Shown in pieces: positions 55,301-63,492 of a stretch of DNA of 64,000 nucleotides (position 1 is its first letter; each line of letters begins with the position of its first letter). This stretch comes from Bryobacteraceae bacterium. GTDB taxonomy: Bacteria > Acidobacteriota > Terriglobia > Bryobacterales > Bryobacteraceae. Under the pieces are notes generated by a model. It saw only the letters and a program-made list of their open reading frames with translations. It was not told where the DNA came from and made no database searches. The DNA is taken from positions 62,001 to 126,000 of the forward strand of contig JANWVY010000010.1 of the NCBI GenBank assembly GCA_025056455.1, given 5' to 3'. Position numbers and translations under genes: made by a program.

Positions 55301-58300
55301 GACAATCACCGGATTGCGGGTCACCAGCCGGAGATCGAACTTCAGGCGCGACCGGAACGACTCTTCCGCCGCCAATTCTGCGGGTTCGCTTGCCCCGCGC
55401 GACCGGAGATATTTCACCACGCCCGTCTCCAAGGTCAAGGGATCGGTATAGGAACCTTCCGCCACTTCGACTGTACCCGCCAGCATGAGGTCCCGACGCT
55501 GGCCCTCCAACAGGATTTGAGCGTCGGACACTGTTTTGAGCCCTTCCGGATAGTTCAGATAAACTCCCGAGGCCTGAAGTTTGACCACCCCCTCCGCCAG
55601 TTCGCTCCCCGCCAAGCGAATTTGTCCGCTCCCTTCGAGCTGTCCCCCATTCAAATCAGCCCGTAAGCTACGCAGTTCCACGCGGTCTCCCGTAAACTCG
55701 GCGCGCAGAGCGACATGTTCAGCCTCCAGTTGGGGCGCAAAAAGACTCAAGCGTCCCTCTTTCACCTCGAAGAAACCGGCAATCTTCGGCTCCGAACTCG
55801 TACCGTATCCCACCAGCCGCCAGCGCGAGGGACCTTGCACTCGCGCCTGGGTCAACCACGGCGACAGCACAGCTAGATCCATGTCGCCATCCGCTCGAAT
55901 TGTGATCGCGCCCCGCTGCTTCAGCTCTCCTTCACCCCGCAGCACGATTCGCGTCTGAGGTCCGCTCCAAACGGCATGCTCAATGCGCACCTTGCCCTGA
56001 GCTAGCGAGAGGACCGATTCGCCCTGCTGCTCAAACCCGTAACGGTCTACCTGGAAACGGAGTCTGGTGGCCTTGATCTGACCCGTGATGGCCTCAAGAC
56101 GCAGCGCCGGCGCCTGAAAATACAGCTCGAAGTCGCCAGCGCCCGCCAGAGATTCGGCTACGCCAGGCAGGGCGCGCAGGTCCAACCCTTGCAACCGGGC
56201 CCTTAGCCAGGCCTCCTTTGACAAACCTCGAGACACCGGCAGCGAGGAAGGCAGAAGCGCCAAGGGGACTTCCCCCTCTGCCCTCAACCTCGCTCCCTTC
56301 CAGCCAGCTACCAATTCCTCAAGACGAACTCCGCCCTCGGTAACACTTGCCAAAAACCGCTCAATCTCAACAGGCCCGAGCTGTCTGGCATCCACGCCTC
56401 CGCCCTCCCAGCGCGCCTCGAGCTGGGGCATCATTCGTTCCAAGGATCCGGAGATAGTCCCTGAGACCTTCATCCGGCCACGAGCCTGGTAGGTTGTGTC
56501 GATTGCGGCCAGCGTTGGCAACTTTTCAACGTTCAGGTCCACGTCCACTTGAATGGAGCCCGGAGCCGAGCTCGACTTCCAAGGAAGCTGCCCCTGAACT
56601 CGAACCGTGGAGTCGCCCCAGCGTAAGGCCGCAGGCGCGAGCTGGATCCGGCCATCAGACCATGAGGCGCTCAGAATCCCCTCATTGCGAAGACTCTCGC
56701 CGCGAACGTTCGCTTCCAAACGAGAAATCTCCAAACTCGCGCGACCTTGGTCCCAACGTGCGAGCTCCAACCAGCCCCGCACGACCGCGTCCAACTCACC
56801 CACCACCGGAAATTCGTCAGCGAGCGGAAGCCGGTCAAGCTTCATCGGGCGCAAGCGAACTTCAAACTCCGTCGCAAACGGCGACTCCAAGCTCGACACG
56901 CTCGTTGCTTGCGCACCCAAAGCCGGCACCTCTGCCCGCAACTCCAGTTTCCGGGACTGGATGGCGGCCGCTAGTTTTGCCTCGCCGAGTTCCCGCCCGC
57001 TGATGCGCAACTCGTCGACTTCGACCGCGGCGTCAAGCCGCGGATCCTCCACCGCCCCACCACCCGAAAGCCTGAGGTTCACCAGTGCTGCCACCCGGGT
57101 CTGATCTGGCAGGGTCAACGAGTGGAGCGCCAAGTCCTTGCCCTCTGCCTGAAGCTGGAAGATTCGCTGCGCCACGTTGTAAGAAGCTGTCGCCTCAAGT
57201 CCGCCTGCGGGAGCCACGCCGGGGGATTGTTGCAGCGAGAATTTCTTCACACTCACCACGCCCCGGTCCCAATGGGCATGGAGCTCAAGCGATCCGAAGG
57301 ACTGACCGTAGGCCACTAGTTCGCTAGCTGTGGCATGCAGCGAGACTTGCGGCGCCTTCCACGGCCCAAACAGCGCAAATTGCGCAGACCAGACCCCTGA
57401 TAGCGGAATTTGCTGCCCGGCCCCTTCGAGCAAGCCCGCTAAGGAGCTTGGAAGCAGTTCTCCCTGAAGCTGAACCACCGGCTCGCCAGCGAGGCGTTCC
57501 ATCTGGCCGCCGAAGCTTAACTTTTGCCCCGCCCAGCTCACCTCCGCTCGGGGCATCTCGATTTTCTCTTTCGCGAGCTTGAGCTGGCCACGCGCCTGCG
57601 CCCCCGAATACTGGTTCCAACCGATCTCACTGGCCTCCCAATCCACCGAAAGCAGAGGATGCACGAGCGATCCTGACAAAAGGCCGCGCGCGGCAATCCT
57701 GCCTTCAATCTTTGGCGCCGGCTGGGGCAGCAAGCCTTTCTCTGCGGCGGCTTGCAGCAAACGGTCTAGCTTCTCTGCGTTCAATTCAATTTCGCCCCGG
57801 CATTCTGTCCCGCTGGCGATCGAAATCCGGCCGCTCGCTTCAAGCGATGCAAACCGGAGGGTCGGGATCTGAATCGAAATGGCGTCCGGCGTTAGGGATG
57901 CTTGAATTGCCGCGGAAAGCGGAAGCGCGCGCTTGCGTGGCGGATTTTCCACCGGCTTGAGAACCGCTTGGAGTTCCGCTCGAGCTTGGCGGTAGTTGAA
58001 GCCCGGCCAGCGGGCCGTGACGACGGCCGAGGCCGTGCTGGCCAGCCGAAGCGGCCAGCCCGCTCTCTGGCTGATGGCTTCGAGCTTGGCCTGCGAAAAA
58101 CGGGCTACTGCACGGCTGTTGCCTTCTCCTAGCGCTAAATCCAAGACAACGTCTGCCTGCCCTAGTGGGCTCCGGATCTGAAGCGGCTCTACCCGCAGAC
58201 GGCGTGTTTTTCCGTCCAAGAAAAACTCGGAGTTTAAGCTTGCTGGCCATCCAAAGGCCGCGAACTCCGCGGACGAAATCCGGCCGCGCACCACGAGTTC

Positions 58301-59140
58301 ATGAACTGGCCCCGATACTTGGAAGTTCGCATCCAAGCCCCCTTTCCATCCCTGGAAACCAGCGAATAAACCTATGGCGGCAAGCTCCAGTCGGGTCTCC
58401 GCTGTCAGTTTGAGCGTCGTCGGGCTGCGCAAACTGATCTCGCCCCTTGCCTGAACGTTCGACTGGCCGCTTGAAAACGCCGCATGCTGGATCGCTAAGG
58501 AATCTGCCCGCTGCCAGATCCGGCCTTCCGCACGCCAGGGTAAGATCTGGCCGCCCGCAACGGCTTCACCCTGCCCGGCGATCCATTCAATCGCATGCGT
58601 CCCCGCCGCGAGATCCCCGCGAATGGCTAGGTGTATCCTCTGCGCCGCAACACGGACTCTCGCGCGCAGGTCTTCATAAATCAGCGATAGATCTGTAAAC
58701 TCGCCCGTTTGAATCAGGAAGTCCCACGAAGATGTCGCGTCGCTTTCCGGCAGCCTGGGAAGGTTGTTGCGCCCGTTTGCCTCAATCCGCACCTGAAGCG
58801 CTGCCCCCTCCACCTCGAGTTGCGAAAGCTGCAACTTGCCGCGCAACAGCGCCGCAGGTTTCACACGCAGGAAAACTCGACGCGCCTTCAGAAAAGGAAC
58901 CTGGCTTTCGCCGCCCTTGGATGCCGCTTCGAGATCTGCCATCCAAACCGACCGCGCGGGCAGGTTGTAATGCAGCACAAAGCGGGACTCAATGCCTTGA
59001 CTCCGCAGCCAGGCTTGCAACTGGGCTGCTGTCCAGCGTTGCACACTAGGCGCATGGATGGCCCCCAGCCCCAAGAGAACCATCAGCGCAAAAGCGCTAG
59101 TTCGAACCAGCCACCGGCGCCGTGTCGAAAGTCCCGGCAA
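52376..59140 (-). CDS. TamB fused to a five-POTRA Omp85 (BamA/TamA-like) protein
   Basis: This is a single uninterrupted polypeptide of 2254 residues with a TTG start (GTGAGGG upstream). Residues about 10-30 form the TamB-type inner-membrane anchor. A long AsmA/TamB beta-rich body extends to about 1510, ending in a typical DUF490 C-terminal domain (IVDNNLAQASLQANLRLVG, LEVEEGGKLLLAERRYLIE, SSDPPLAEEDIASLLVTG). Then come five POTRA-like units (about 1515-1915) with the pattern of long helix plus strand and terminal PG (VGQLRLTGEPVF, VRFVFEGW, YRELRVSLEG, IGDIVFRGYS, IAEIEVRGNSRV). The Omp85 barrel follows (about 1920-2254) with GGGTTIRGFAQNSIGP, the conserved RGF motif of barrel loop 6, and a C-terminal Phe. 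In other bacteria TamB and TamA/BamA are separate proteins that work together in outer-membrane assembly and phospholipid transport. The preceding TPR gene is 18 bp upstream. Confidence 0.9.
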   Translation of the reverse strand: MPGLSTRRRWLVRTSAFALMVLLGLGAIHAPSVQRWTAAQLQAWLRSQGIESRFVLHYNLPARSVWMADLEAASKGGESQVPFLKARRVFLRVKPAALLRGKLQLSQLEVEGAALQVRIEANGRNNLPRLPESDATSSWDFLIQTGEFTDLSLIYEDLRARVRVAAQRIHLAIRGDLAAGTHAIEWIAGQGEAVAGGQILPWRAEGRIWQRADSLAIQHAAFSSGQSNVQARGEISLRSPTTLKLTAETRLELAAIGLFAGFQGWKGGLDANFQVSGPVHELVVRGRISSAEFAAFGWPASLNSEFFLDGKTRRLRVEPLQIRSPLGQADVVLDLALGEGNSRAVARFSQAKLEAISQRAGWPLRLASTASAVVTARWPGFNYRQARAELQAVLKPVENPPRKRALPLSAAIQASLTPDAISIQIPTLRFASLEASGRISIASGTECRGEIELNAEKLDRLLQAAAEKGLLPQPAPKIEGRIAARGLLSGSLVHPLLSVDWEASEIGWNQYSGAQARGQLKLAKEKIEMPRAEVSWAGQKLSFGGQMERLAGEPVVQLQGELLPSSLAGLLEGAGQQIPLSGVWSAQFALFGPWKAPQVSLHATASELVAYGQSFGSLELHAHWDRGVVSVKKFSLQQSPGVAPAGGLEATASYNVAQRIFQLQAEGKDLALHSLTLPDQTRVAALVNLRLSGGGAVEDPRLDAAVEVDELRISGRELGEAKLAAAIQSRKLELRAEVPALGAQATSVSSLESPFATEFEVRLRPMKLDRLPLADEFPVVGELDAVVRGWLELARWDQGRASLEISRLEANVRGESLRNEGILSASWSDGRIQLAPAALRWGDSTVRVQGQLPWKSSSAPGSIQVDVDLNVEKLPTLAAIDTTYQARGRMKVSGTISGSLERMMPQLEARWEGGGVDARQLGPVEIERFLASVTEGGVRLEELVAGWKGARLRAEGEVPLALLPSSLPVSRGLSKEAWLRARLQGLDLRALPGVAESLAGAGDFELYFQAPALRLEAITGQIKATRLRFQVDRYGFEQQGESVLSLAQGKVRIEHAVWSGPQTRIVLRGEGELKQRGAITIRADGDMDLAVLSPWLTQARVQGPSRWRLVGYGTSSEPKIAGFFEVKEGRLSLFAPQLEAEHVALRAEFTGDRVELRSLRADLNGGQLEGSGQIRLAGSELAEGVVKLQASGVYLNYPEGLKTVSDAQILLEGQRRDLMLAGTVEVAEGSYTDPLTLETGVVKYLRSRGASEPAELAAEESFRSRLKFDLRLVTRNPVIVDNNLAQASLQANLRLVGSLQNPALTGRLEVEEGGKLLLAERRYLIERGVITFADERRLEPLLDLSARTKVNRHEIQLLVQGGLRERLTTTFSSDPPLAEEDIASLLVTGRTLEEARGAGATVAKEQALSLLAGSVGGTLSSRVQRATGISQFRVEPGLIAPESNPTARLTIGQDLARGLSFVYSMNLTDSRDQIYVAQWETFRNFVTRGVRQSDASFRLEFNHDIRLGGPPAAQTNAERMRRVVGQLRLTGEPVFTEREVWKKLRVKTGRRYDFFILRNGVERLEKSYAARGLLEAQVRVSRQVGEKQVDLDVLVHPGPVVRFVFEGWQPPAQLREELQSIWRRGVFDTQRLDEAARLIRRRLAAEGFVQAVVTTSILASSDAEKQVRFEVTPGSPYRELRVSLEGASETETSQFRPLFESQKLGFLAFLEPEKLRGLVESFYRERGYRQVRVSEPEARLEADAQLVKMSVKVDPGPLARIGDIVFRGYSALEEKTLRAALPFTTGTVLTARLQEAAVENLRNLYGSKGYLDSDVRLELVPGEKPDELRLAFEIQEGLPSRIAEIEVRGNSRVSENLIRSQLPFQPGDAVVVDLIGRARRDLYATGAFALVEIERQEMEGGAGFKPVRLVVRVREVPAWDLRYGAYFDTERGPGGIADFSNRNSLGQARVLGFRGRYDADLHEGRLYFSQPLLKQLPLKTVAATFFRRELQPAFRTDRIGFSLQQESRLRGNYLLSLGYRLEQAETVDRVPDPILGALDPIVTRIAPLAFTFTRDTRDDYLDATRGSLVSHAFEYAPAFLGSQLRYTKYYGQYFQFVPLTKPVGAPLLGGPLRSRWVYAGAVRLGLARGLGGQTLIPSERFFAGGGTTIRGFAQNSIGPVDFAGGPRGGDAVFVTNQELRFPIYKLFEGVGFADLGNVYPSISEFRLSNLRKAAGVGLRIRTPYFLLRFDYGFKLDRRPGEGLGRLFFSIGQAF

Positions 59141-59158
59141 ATAAAACCCTCACCGCCG

Positions 59159-59776
59159 TCAGCGCACCGAGCGAAGGACGGATTGTACTTTTGCCGCTTC
59201 CGGCGCTGTCGGAGCAAGCTTCAAAAAGGTGTCAAAGTGCGCCACCATGCGGTCCGGCCGCTTCAATCCGTTGTACGCCATGCCCGCATAGTAGTGGGCG
59301 TAGGCATTGCGGGGATCGCGGGCGAGCGTGGCCTCGAATTGTCGGGCCGCGTTGGAAAAATCTCGCCGGGCTAAAAAAAGCAGCCCCCTTGTGTAAGCCA
59401 GATCCTTGTGCTCGGAATTGATCCGGGCCGCCTCCTGAATTTGACGCTCCGCCGGCGCGAACTCCTTCTGCGCGATGAGAGCTTGGGCCTGCCCTAGCTT
59501 GATGTCCGCCAAGTTGGCGTCTGGTTTCTCGGTCGCCAGATCGAACGCTCGCAAGGCCTCCGCCGGGCGTTGCAGCTTCACTAGCGTCAAGCCCAAGTAG
59601 TAGGGAGCCCGCCAGTCCTCTGGTTCCGCCTCCATCGCCGCCCGCAGGGATTTCTCCGCTTCGGCGTAATCGTGAGCTTCATATTGTTCAATGCCTTTGG
59701 AGGCAGCCGCCTCCTGCCCCCAAACACTCGCGGCCAAAAACAAAAGCGTGGTGACTTGAGCAAGATTCTTTTTCAT
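59159..59776 (-). CDS. Secreted TPR protein
   Basis: This 205-residue periplasmic protein has a signal peptide (residues 1-20, ending SVWGQ). About five tetratricopeptide repeats follow (KGIEQYEAHDYAEAEKSLRA, APYYLGLTLVKLQRPAEAL, DLAYTRGLLFLARRDFSNAA, AYAHYYAGMAYNGLKRPDRM). It is directly upstream of the TamB-Omp85 fusion in the same orientation with an 18-bp gap, so it is likely in the same operon. TPR partners are common near Bam/Tam-type assembly machines (compare BamD), so a role as its periplasmic helper is a reasonable inference. Confidence 0.82.
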   Translation of the reverse strand: MKKNLAQVTTLLFLAASVWGQEAAASKGIEQYEAHDYAEAEKSLRAAMEAEPEDWRAPYYLGLTLVKLQRPAEALRAFDLATEKPDANLADIKLGQAQALIAQKEFAPAERQIQEAARINSEHKDLAYTRGLLFLARRDFSNAARQFEATLARDPRNAYAHYYAGMAYNGLKRPDRMVAHFDTFLKLAPTAPEAAKVQSVLRSVR

Positions 59777-59944
59777 CGTATCCCCTGTCGCCCATCCTCA
59801 CGCCCCGAAGCATTTTTCATTATTGTGACGCAATTAAATCAAGGTAGGGTACAACTCTCCATTAGGGAAGCCACTGCCTCCCGCGGGGATGGTGGAGAAG
59901 GACCACCTCGGTGGAACTCGAAATGACACCACGCCAGCCGGCGA

Positions 59945-61294
59945 CTAGCGCTCACCTAACTTCGGAATTCGCCAGCGCTTACGGAGCAGACCCGCTTCAA
60001 ACGCGCCAATTGTTGGGGGACTGCCCCAACACCTTCCGTCAAAATCCGGAACGTCCAAACCCAGCTCTCGCCCTGCCCCTCGCACCGGACTGCTAAGAGG
60101 TACGTGGAAATCCCCCCCTTCGAGATCGACAAATCCCGGATGCTTTTGAATCAGCGATCCCGTTTCGGCGGGAATGCCTCCCCCTAAGCTTGGCCCTCGC
60201 CAGTCGCTCCCCTGGTCCATGGCATACCAGAGATTGGAGCCAAAAACGAAGGTTTCAGGGGCCGTGCCCGCGCCAACATTGACAATGGCTCGCAGGTCAG
60301 ATTGGCGCATCACAACCACGTTATTTACAAACGATCCTTTTCGAGAAGGCGTAAACCTCGGCCCGGTCGTCTCTTGAAGGATTCGCGCCACCCAGGTCTT
60401 CGGCTCGATCACCGTGTTCTGAGCAAACACGCACTCATCGCAACCGACATAGGCAATGCTGGCGCCCCCCATCGCCCCGTTGCGAAGAAATACGTTACCA
60501 ATTACGCGGATCCGGGCCGCCTCGTAAGGAGCATCGAGAGGACGGAAGAACTCCAAGCCCGTTGAGCCACCCGCATTTACCGCACGACCGGGAACATCGG
60601 CAAAGATGTTGGCGTGGATCAGAATGTCGGAACTGCCGCCTTTGGCCTGAACTCCATTTGCAACCGCATCGTGAAAGTAATTCCCAGCGATATAGCCGTG
60701 GTGGCAACCCACCATATCGATCAGTTCGCCGCGGTTACATCCGTACAGCTCGCTGTCCAGCACGAAGAAATGATCCACCCCCGAAAGCTTGATGCAATCG
60801 TTGTTGCCCCCAGACCCAGCCCCAGCAACGGTGAGTCTTCGAAGAACCACATGTTCACTGGGAGTGTCGTAGGTGCCCCCATCGTCGATATTAATTCCAT
60901 GCACTGGCGCGCCGCGCAAAGTGAAGCCTTCAATCACGATGTAACGGATTTCTTTGCCGGTCAGGATGGTCGAGTTAGTGGTTGTCTGAAGAACGACGTC
61001 ACCGGCCGCGACAAGAGCGATGGGCCGGTTTGGCTCGCCCTGTAAGTTGCTCAACGTAATGCTACCTGTGTACACACCAGCGTGCACGAAAATTCTTGTG
61101 CCGGGGCGCGCATGGGGAATGGCGCTGCGAATCGAATCAAACGGAGCTTCGGCGGAACCATCACCCGTGGGTTGTCCGCGCGTGCTGACATGCAGCGTCC
61201 GCTCATAAATGACTCCGACGTCAAAAGGTTCCGGCGCTCCCTGGCCATGCAACAGGCCGGCGGCCAAGCCTAAGATCCAAACCCCAACCCTCAT
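59945..61294 (-). CDS. Secreted right-handed beta-helix protein (polysaccharide-active candidate)
   Basis: This 449-residue protein has a signal peptide (residues 1-18) and AGGGAGGA before the ATG. The start of the mature part (TLHVSTRGQPTGDGSAEAPF, IRSAIPHARPGTRIFVHAGVYTG) matches pectate-lyase-like and PL6/PL9-type parallel beta-helix proteins. Repeating coils follow (IEGFTLRGAPVHGINI, VVLRRLTVAGAGSG, ILIHANIFADVPGRAV). The C-terminal LSSPVRGAGREL and IGAFEAG segments are typical of this group. A lyase or epimerase activity on polysaccharides is likely but not assignable. Confidence 0.82.
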   Translation of the reverse strand: MRVGVWILGLAAGLLHGQGAPEPFDVGVIYERTLHVSTRGQPTGDGSAEAPFDSIRSAIPHARPGTRIFVHAGVYTGSITLSNLQGEPNRPIALVAAGDVVLQTTTNSTILTGKEIRYIVIEGFTLRGAPVHGINIDDGGTYDTPSEHVVLRRLTVAGAGSGGNNDCIKLSGVDHFFVLDSELYGCNRGELIDMVGCHHGYIAGNYFHDAVANGVQAKGGSSDILIHANIFADVPGRAVNAGGSTGLEFFRPLDAPYEAARIRVIGNVFLRNGAMGGASIAYVGCDECVFAQNTVIEPKTWVARILQETTGPRFTPSRKGSFVNNVVVMRQSDLRAIVNVGAGTAPETFVFGSNLWYAMDQGSDWRGPSLGGGIPAETGSLIQKHPGFVDLEGGDFHVPLSSPVRGAGRELGLDVPDFDGRCWGSPPTIGAFEAGLLRKRWRIPKLGER

Positions 61295-61445
61295 CCCGAA
61301 ATCCTCCCTCTTGCTTGCTTCGTGACTTAGTCTATCAAGGGATCTGGCGACTCACGGCTGTCGGCAATCCTGCTTCATGCTCTTACAGCCAACTTTTTCC
61401 AGCAAATGTGGCAATCTAAAAAAGTCTGGAGTTCAAGGAGGGCGC

Positions 61446-63344
61446 ATGTGCGGTATGCTGACGTTCAGCCTTGTACTTGCCTCAACCCCATGGGTTTCGG
61501 CGCAAGTCCTGAAATTGAATGACAAACAGGAGGCCGAAGTGGGCCGCTTGGCAGCCGCCCAGTTGGAATCGGAACAGCCCCTGTTCCTAGACGCCAAAAC
61601 CAACGACTACGTCCAGAGCCTAGCGATCCGTCTCGGCCGGCACTCTGGAAGGCCCGGTCTTCGCTATACGGCTCGCATCCTTCAAAGCGATGACGTCCAT
61701 GCGCTGGCGCTGCCTGGCGGCTATATTTACGTGACCCGCGGCTTGATCGAAATGACGGCCAGCGAGGCTGAACTCGCAGGCGTGCTGGCACACGAAATTG
61801 GACACATCGCCGCCCGCCAGCACGCAACCAAAATACGTCGCGCGCAACTAGCTTCCCTCGGCGTTAGCTTCTTGGGCCCCTTGATGGGCGGCGGTATCCG
61901 CGTCGCTGCCGCTGTGCGCGGCGGAAAAACGGGCGCCCGGGGCTTGTTCATGCGCTTCTCGAAAGCCGACGAGGCCGAGGCCGACCGCCTCGCCGCCAAA
62001 ATCCTTTATGACGCCGGCTACGACCCAACCGCCATGCTATCGTTTCAACGAAGGGTCACCAGCCTCAACGAAGACCAATCGAGTTTAGTCAGCAAATATA
62101 TTTCTAGTCACCCCAGCTTTCAGGAACGCTCCGACCACATCCAGGATCTGATCGAATCGCTTCCCAAACGCAATGACTGGCGGGAGAACCGTGAGGAGTT
62201 TGCCGCCATCCAAAAACAGATCCAGGCGGTCAAGCCGCCAGCTTCAAAATCCACCTCTGAAGCTGCACTGTCTCTCTTCGACTTAGCCGGTCCCGAAACC
62301 GACACTCCAGAAACACGTGCCCGCTATGTCGCCAGCCTCTTTGCACCAATTTTTTACCAAGCCTTAGGACACGAACCTCGTTATGATTACATCACCAACT
62401 TCGACTTCGACGGCGATTGGATCGGCGATAACAACTGGGAAAATGCCGCTAAATCGAAGTATCCTCTCCAAGCTTGGGTCTATTACTCCGTCCGAGAAAC
62501 CAGCACTCATTATTTCCTTCATTACGCCGTCTTCCATCCCAGAGATTACAAAGGCGGAGTAGGAAAGGGAACATTGTTCAGCCGCGTCCTTCGTACCGGA
62601 GTAAAACCGGCCGCCAAAGTGGACCCGACAGGTCGCGCTCAGGAAATCGCTCTGGCTCATGAAAACGATCTCGAAGGTTGTCTCCTGGTGGTCGCGAAGA
62701 ATGGTGACGATCCCCGGGATGGCCAAGTCGTCTTCCTTGAAACCCTCGCCCACAACAGCTTTCTCAAATATTTACCACCCGGCCAACACAAGGAAGGCTT
62801 CGGTAATTTTTCCCTGCAAGGCCGCCGCGTGAAACTGTACATCGAGCCTCGCGGTCATGGAATCGAGGCCTACGGACCGACCGAAGCGCAGCAAAAACAT
62901 ACACTTCTGGTTTATACGTTTCTCGGCCTAGCCGAAACTCCAAGCGAGGATCTCACAAAAGCCACTGGGTATAATCTCGCTCCAATCGCCACTACGCTGT
63001 GGCCTGAAGCTCTTCGAGGCGTCACCCCAACTTACGCTGAAACGGAAGACTACGGCCTGTTTTTGCTCGAAGAAGTAGGACCCGATGGAAAAGTTTTCGA
63101 ACGCAAAATGAACCTCGGCCGAATCGGATCGGCCTTCCGGGGCAAAGTGGGTGGCGCGAATCTTGCCCGCCCTCCCTGGGCATGGTTTGATGGCAAAGAT
63201 AAGAACCAGCCGCTTGGTGAGTGGTTTTTCGACCCCGCTCGAACTATCCGCCGGCATTTTGATCTACCCCCAGACTTCTCCGTTGCTTATCTCTATGCCT
63301 GGCCCCCCGAAACGGCCGCAGCGACAGCCACTCCCTCGCCCTAG
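61446..63344 (+). CDS. M48 family metalloprotease with large C-terminal domain
   Basis: This 632-residue exported protein begins at an ATG with AAGGAGGG upstream. Residues 1-20 look like a signal peptide. The peptidase domain (to about 270) resembles BepA-type M48 proteases: ALALPGGYIYVTRGLIEMTA, the zinc site HEIGHIAARQHA (about 117) and the third ligand Glu in DEAEADRLAAKIL. Such enzymes act in periplasmic quality control of outer-membrane proteins. From about residue 283 follows an extra domain of some 340 residues (YDYITNFDFDGDWIGDNNWE, YFLHYAVFHPRDYKGG, FLETLAHNSFLKYLPPGQH) that I cannot assign. The first part would be full length by itself. Confidence 0.85.
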   Translation: MCGMLTFSLVLASTPWVSAQVLKLNDKQEAEVGRLAAAQLESEQPLFLDAKTNDYVQSLAIRLGRHSGRPGLRYTARILQSDDVHALALPGGYIYVTRGLIEMTASEAELAGVLAHEIGHIAARQHATKIRRAQLASLGVSFLGPLMGGGIRVAAAVRGGKTGARGLFMRFSKADEAEADRLAAKILYDAGYDPTAMLSFQRRVTSLNEDQSSLVSKYISSHPSFQERSDHIQDLIESLPKRNDWRENREEFAAIQKQIQAVKPPASKSTSEAALSLFDLAGPETDTPETRARYVASLFAPIFYQALGHEPRYDYITNFDFDGDWIGDNNWENAAKSKYPLQAWVYYSVRETSTHYFLHYAVFHPRDYKGGVGKGTLFSRVLRTGVKPAAKVDPTGRAQEIALAHENDLEGCLLVVAKNGDDPRDGQVVFLETLAHNSFLKYLPPGQHKEGFGNFSLQGRRVKLYIEPRGHGIEAYGPTEAQQKHTLLVYTFLGLAETPSEDLTKATGYNLAPIATTLWPEALRGVTPTYAETEDYGLFLLEEVGPDGKVFERKMNLGRIGSAFRGKVGGANLARPPWAWFDGKDKNQPLGEWFFDPARTIRRHFDLPPDFSVAYLYAWPPETAAATATPSP

Positions 63345-63492
63345 ACCGGCTCTTGCTAGCTCGCCAGCTTGCTTTCGCGCTTACCGCAAGGCACTGCTCA
63401 AGCCCAACCGTCAGGTAATTGCGGTTGCGAGCCACCAACCCAACCCGCTCCACCATGGCGCCTCCCTGAATTTCCTATCATGGAAAAAGACA

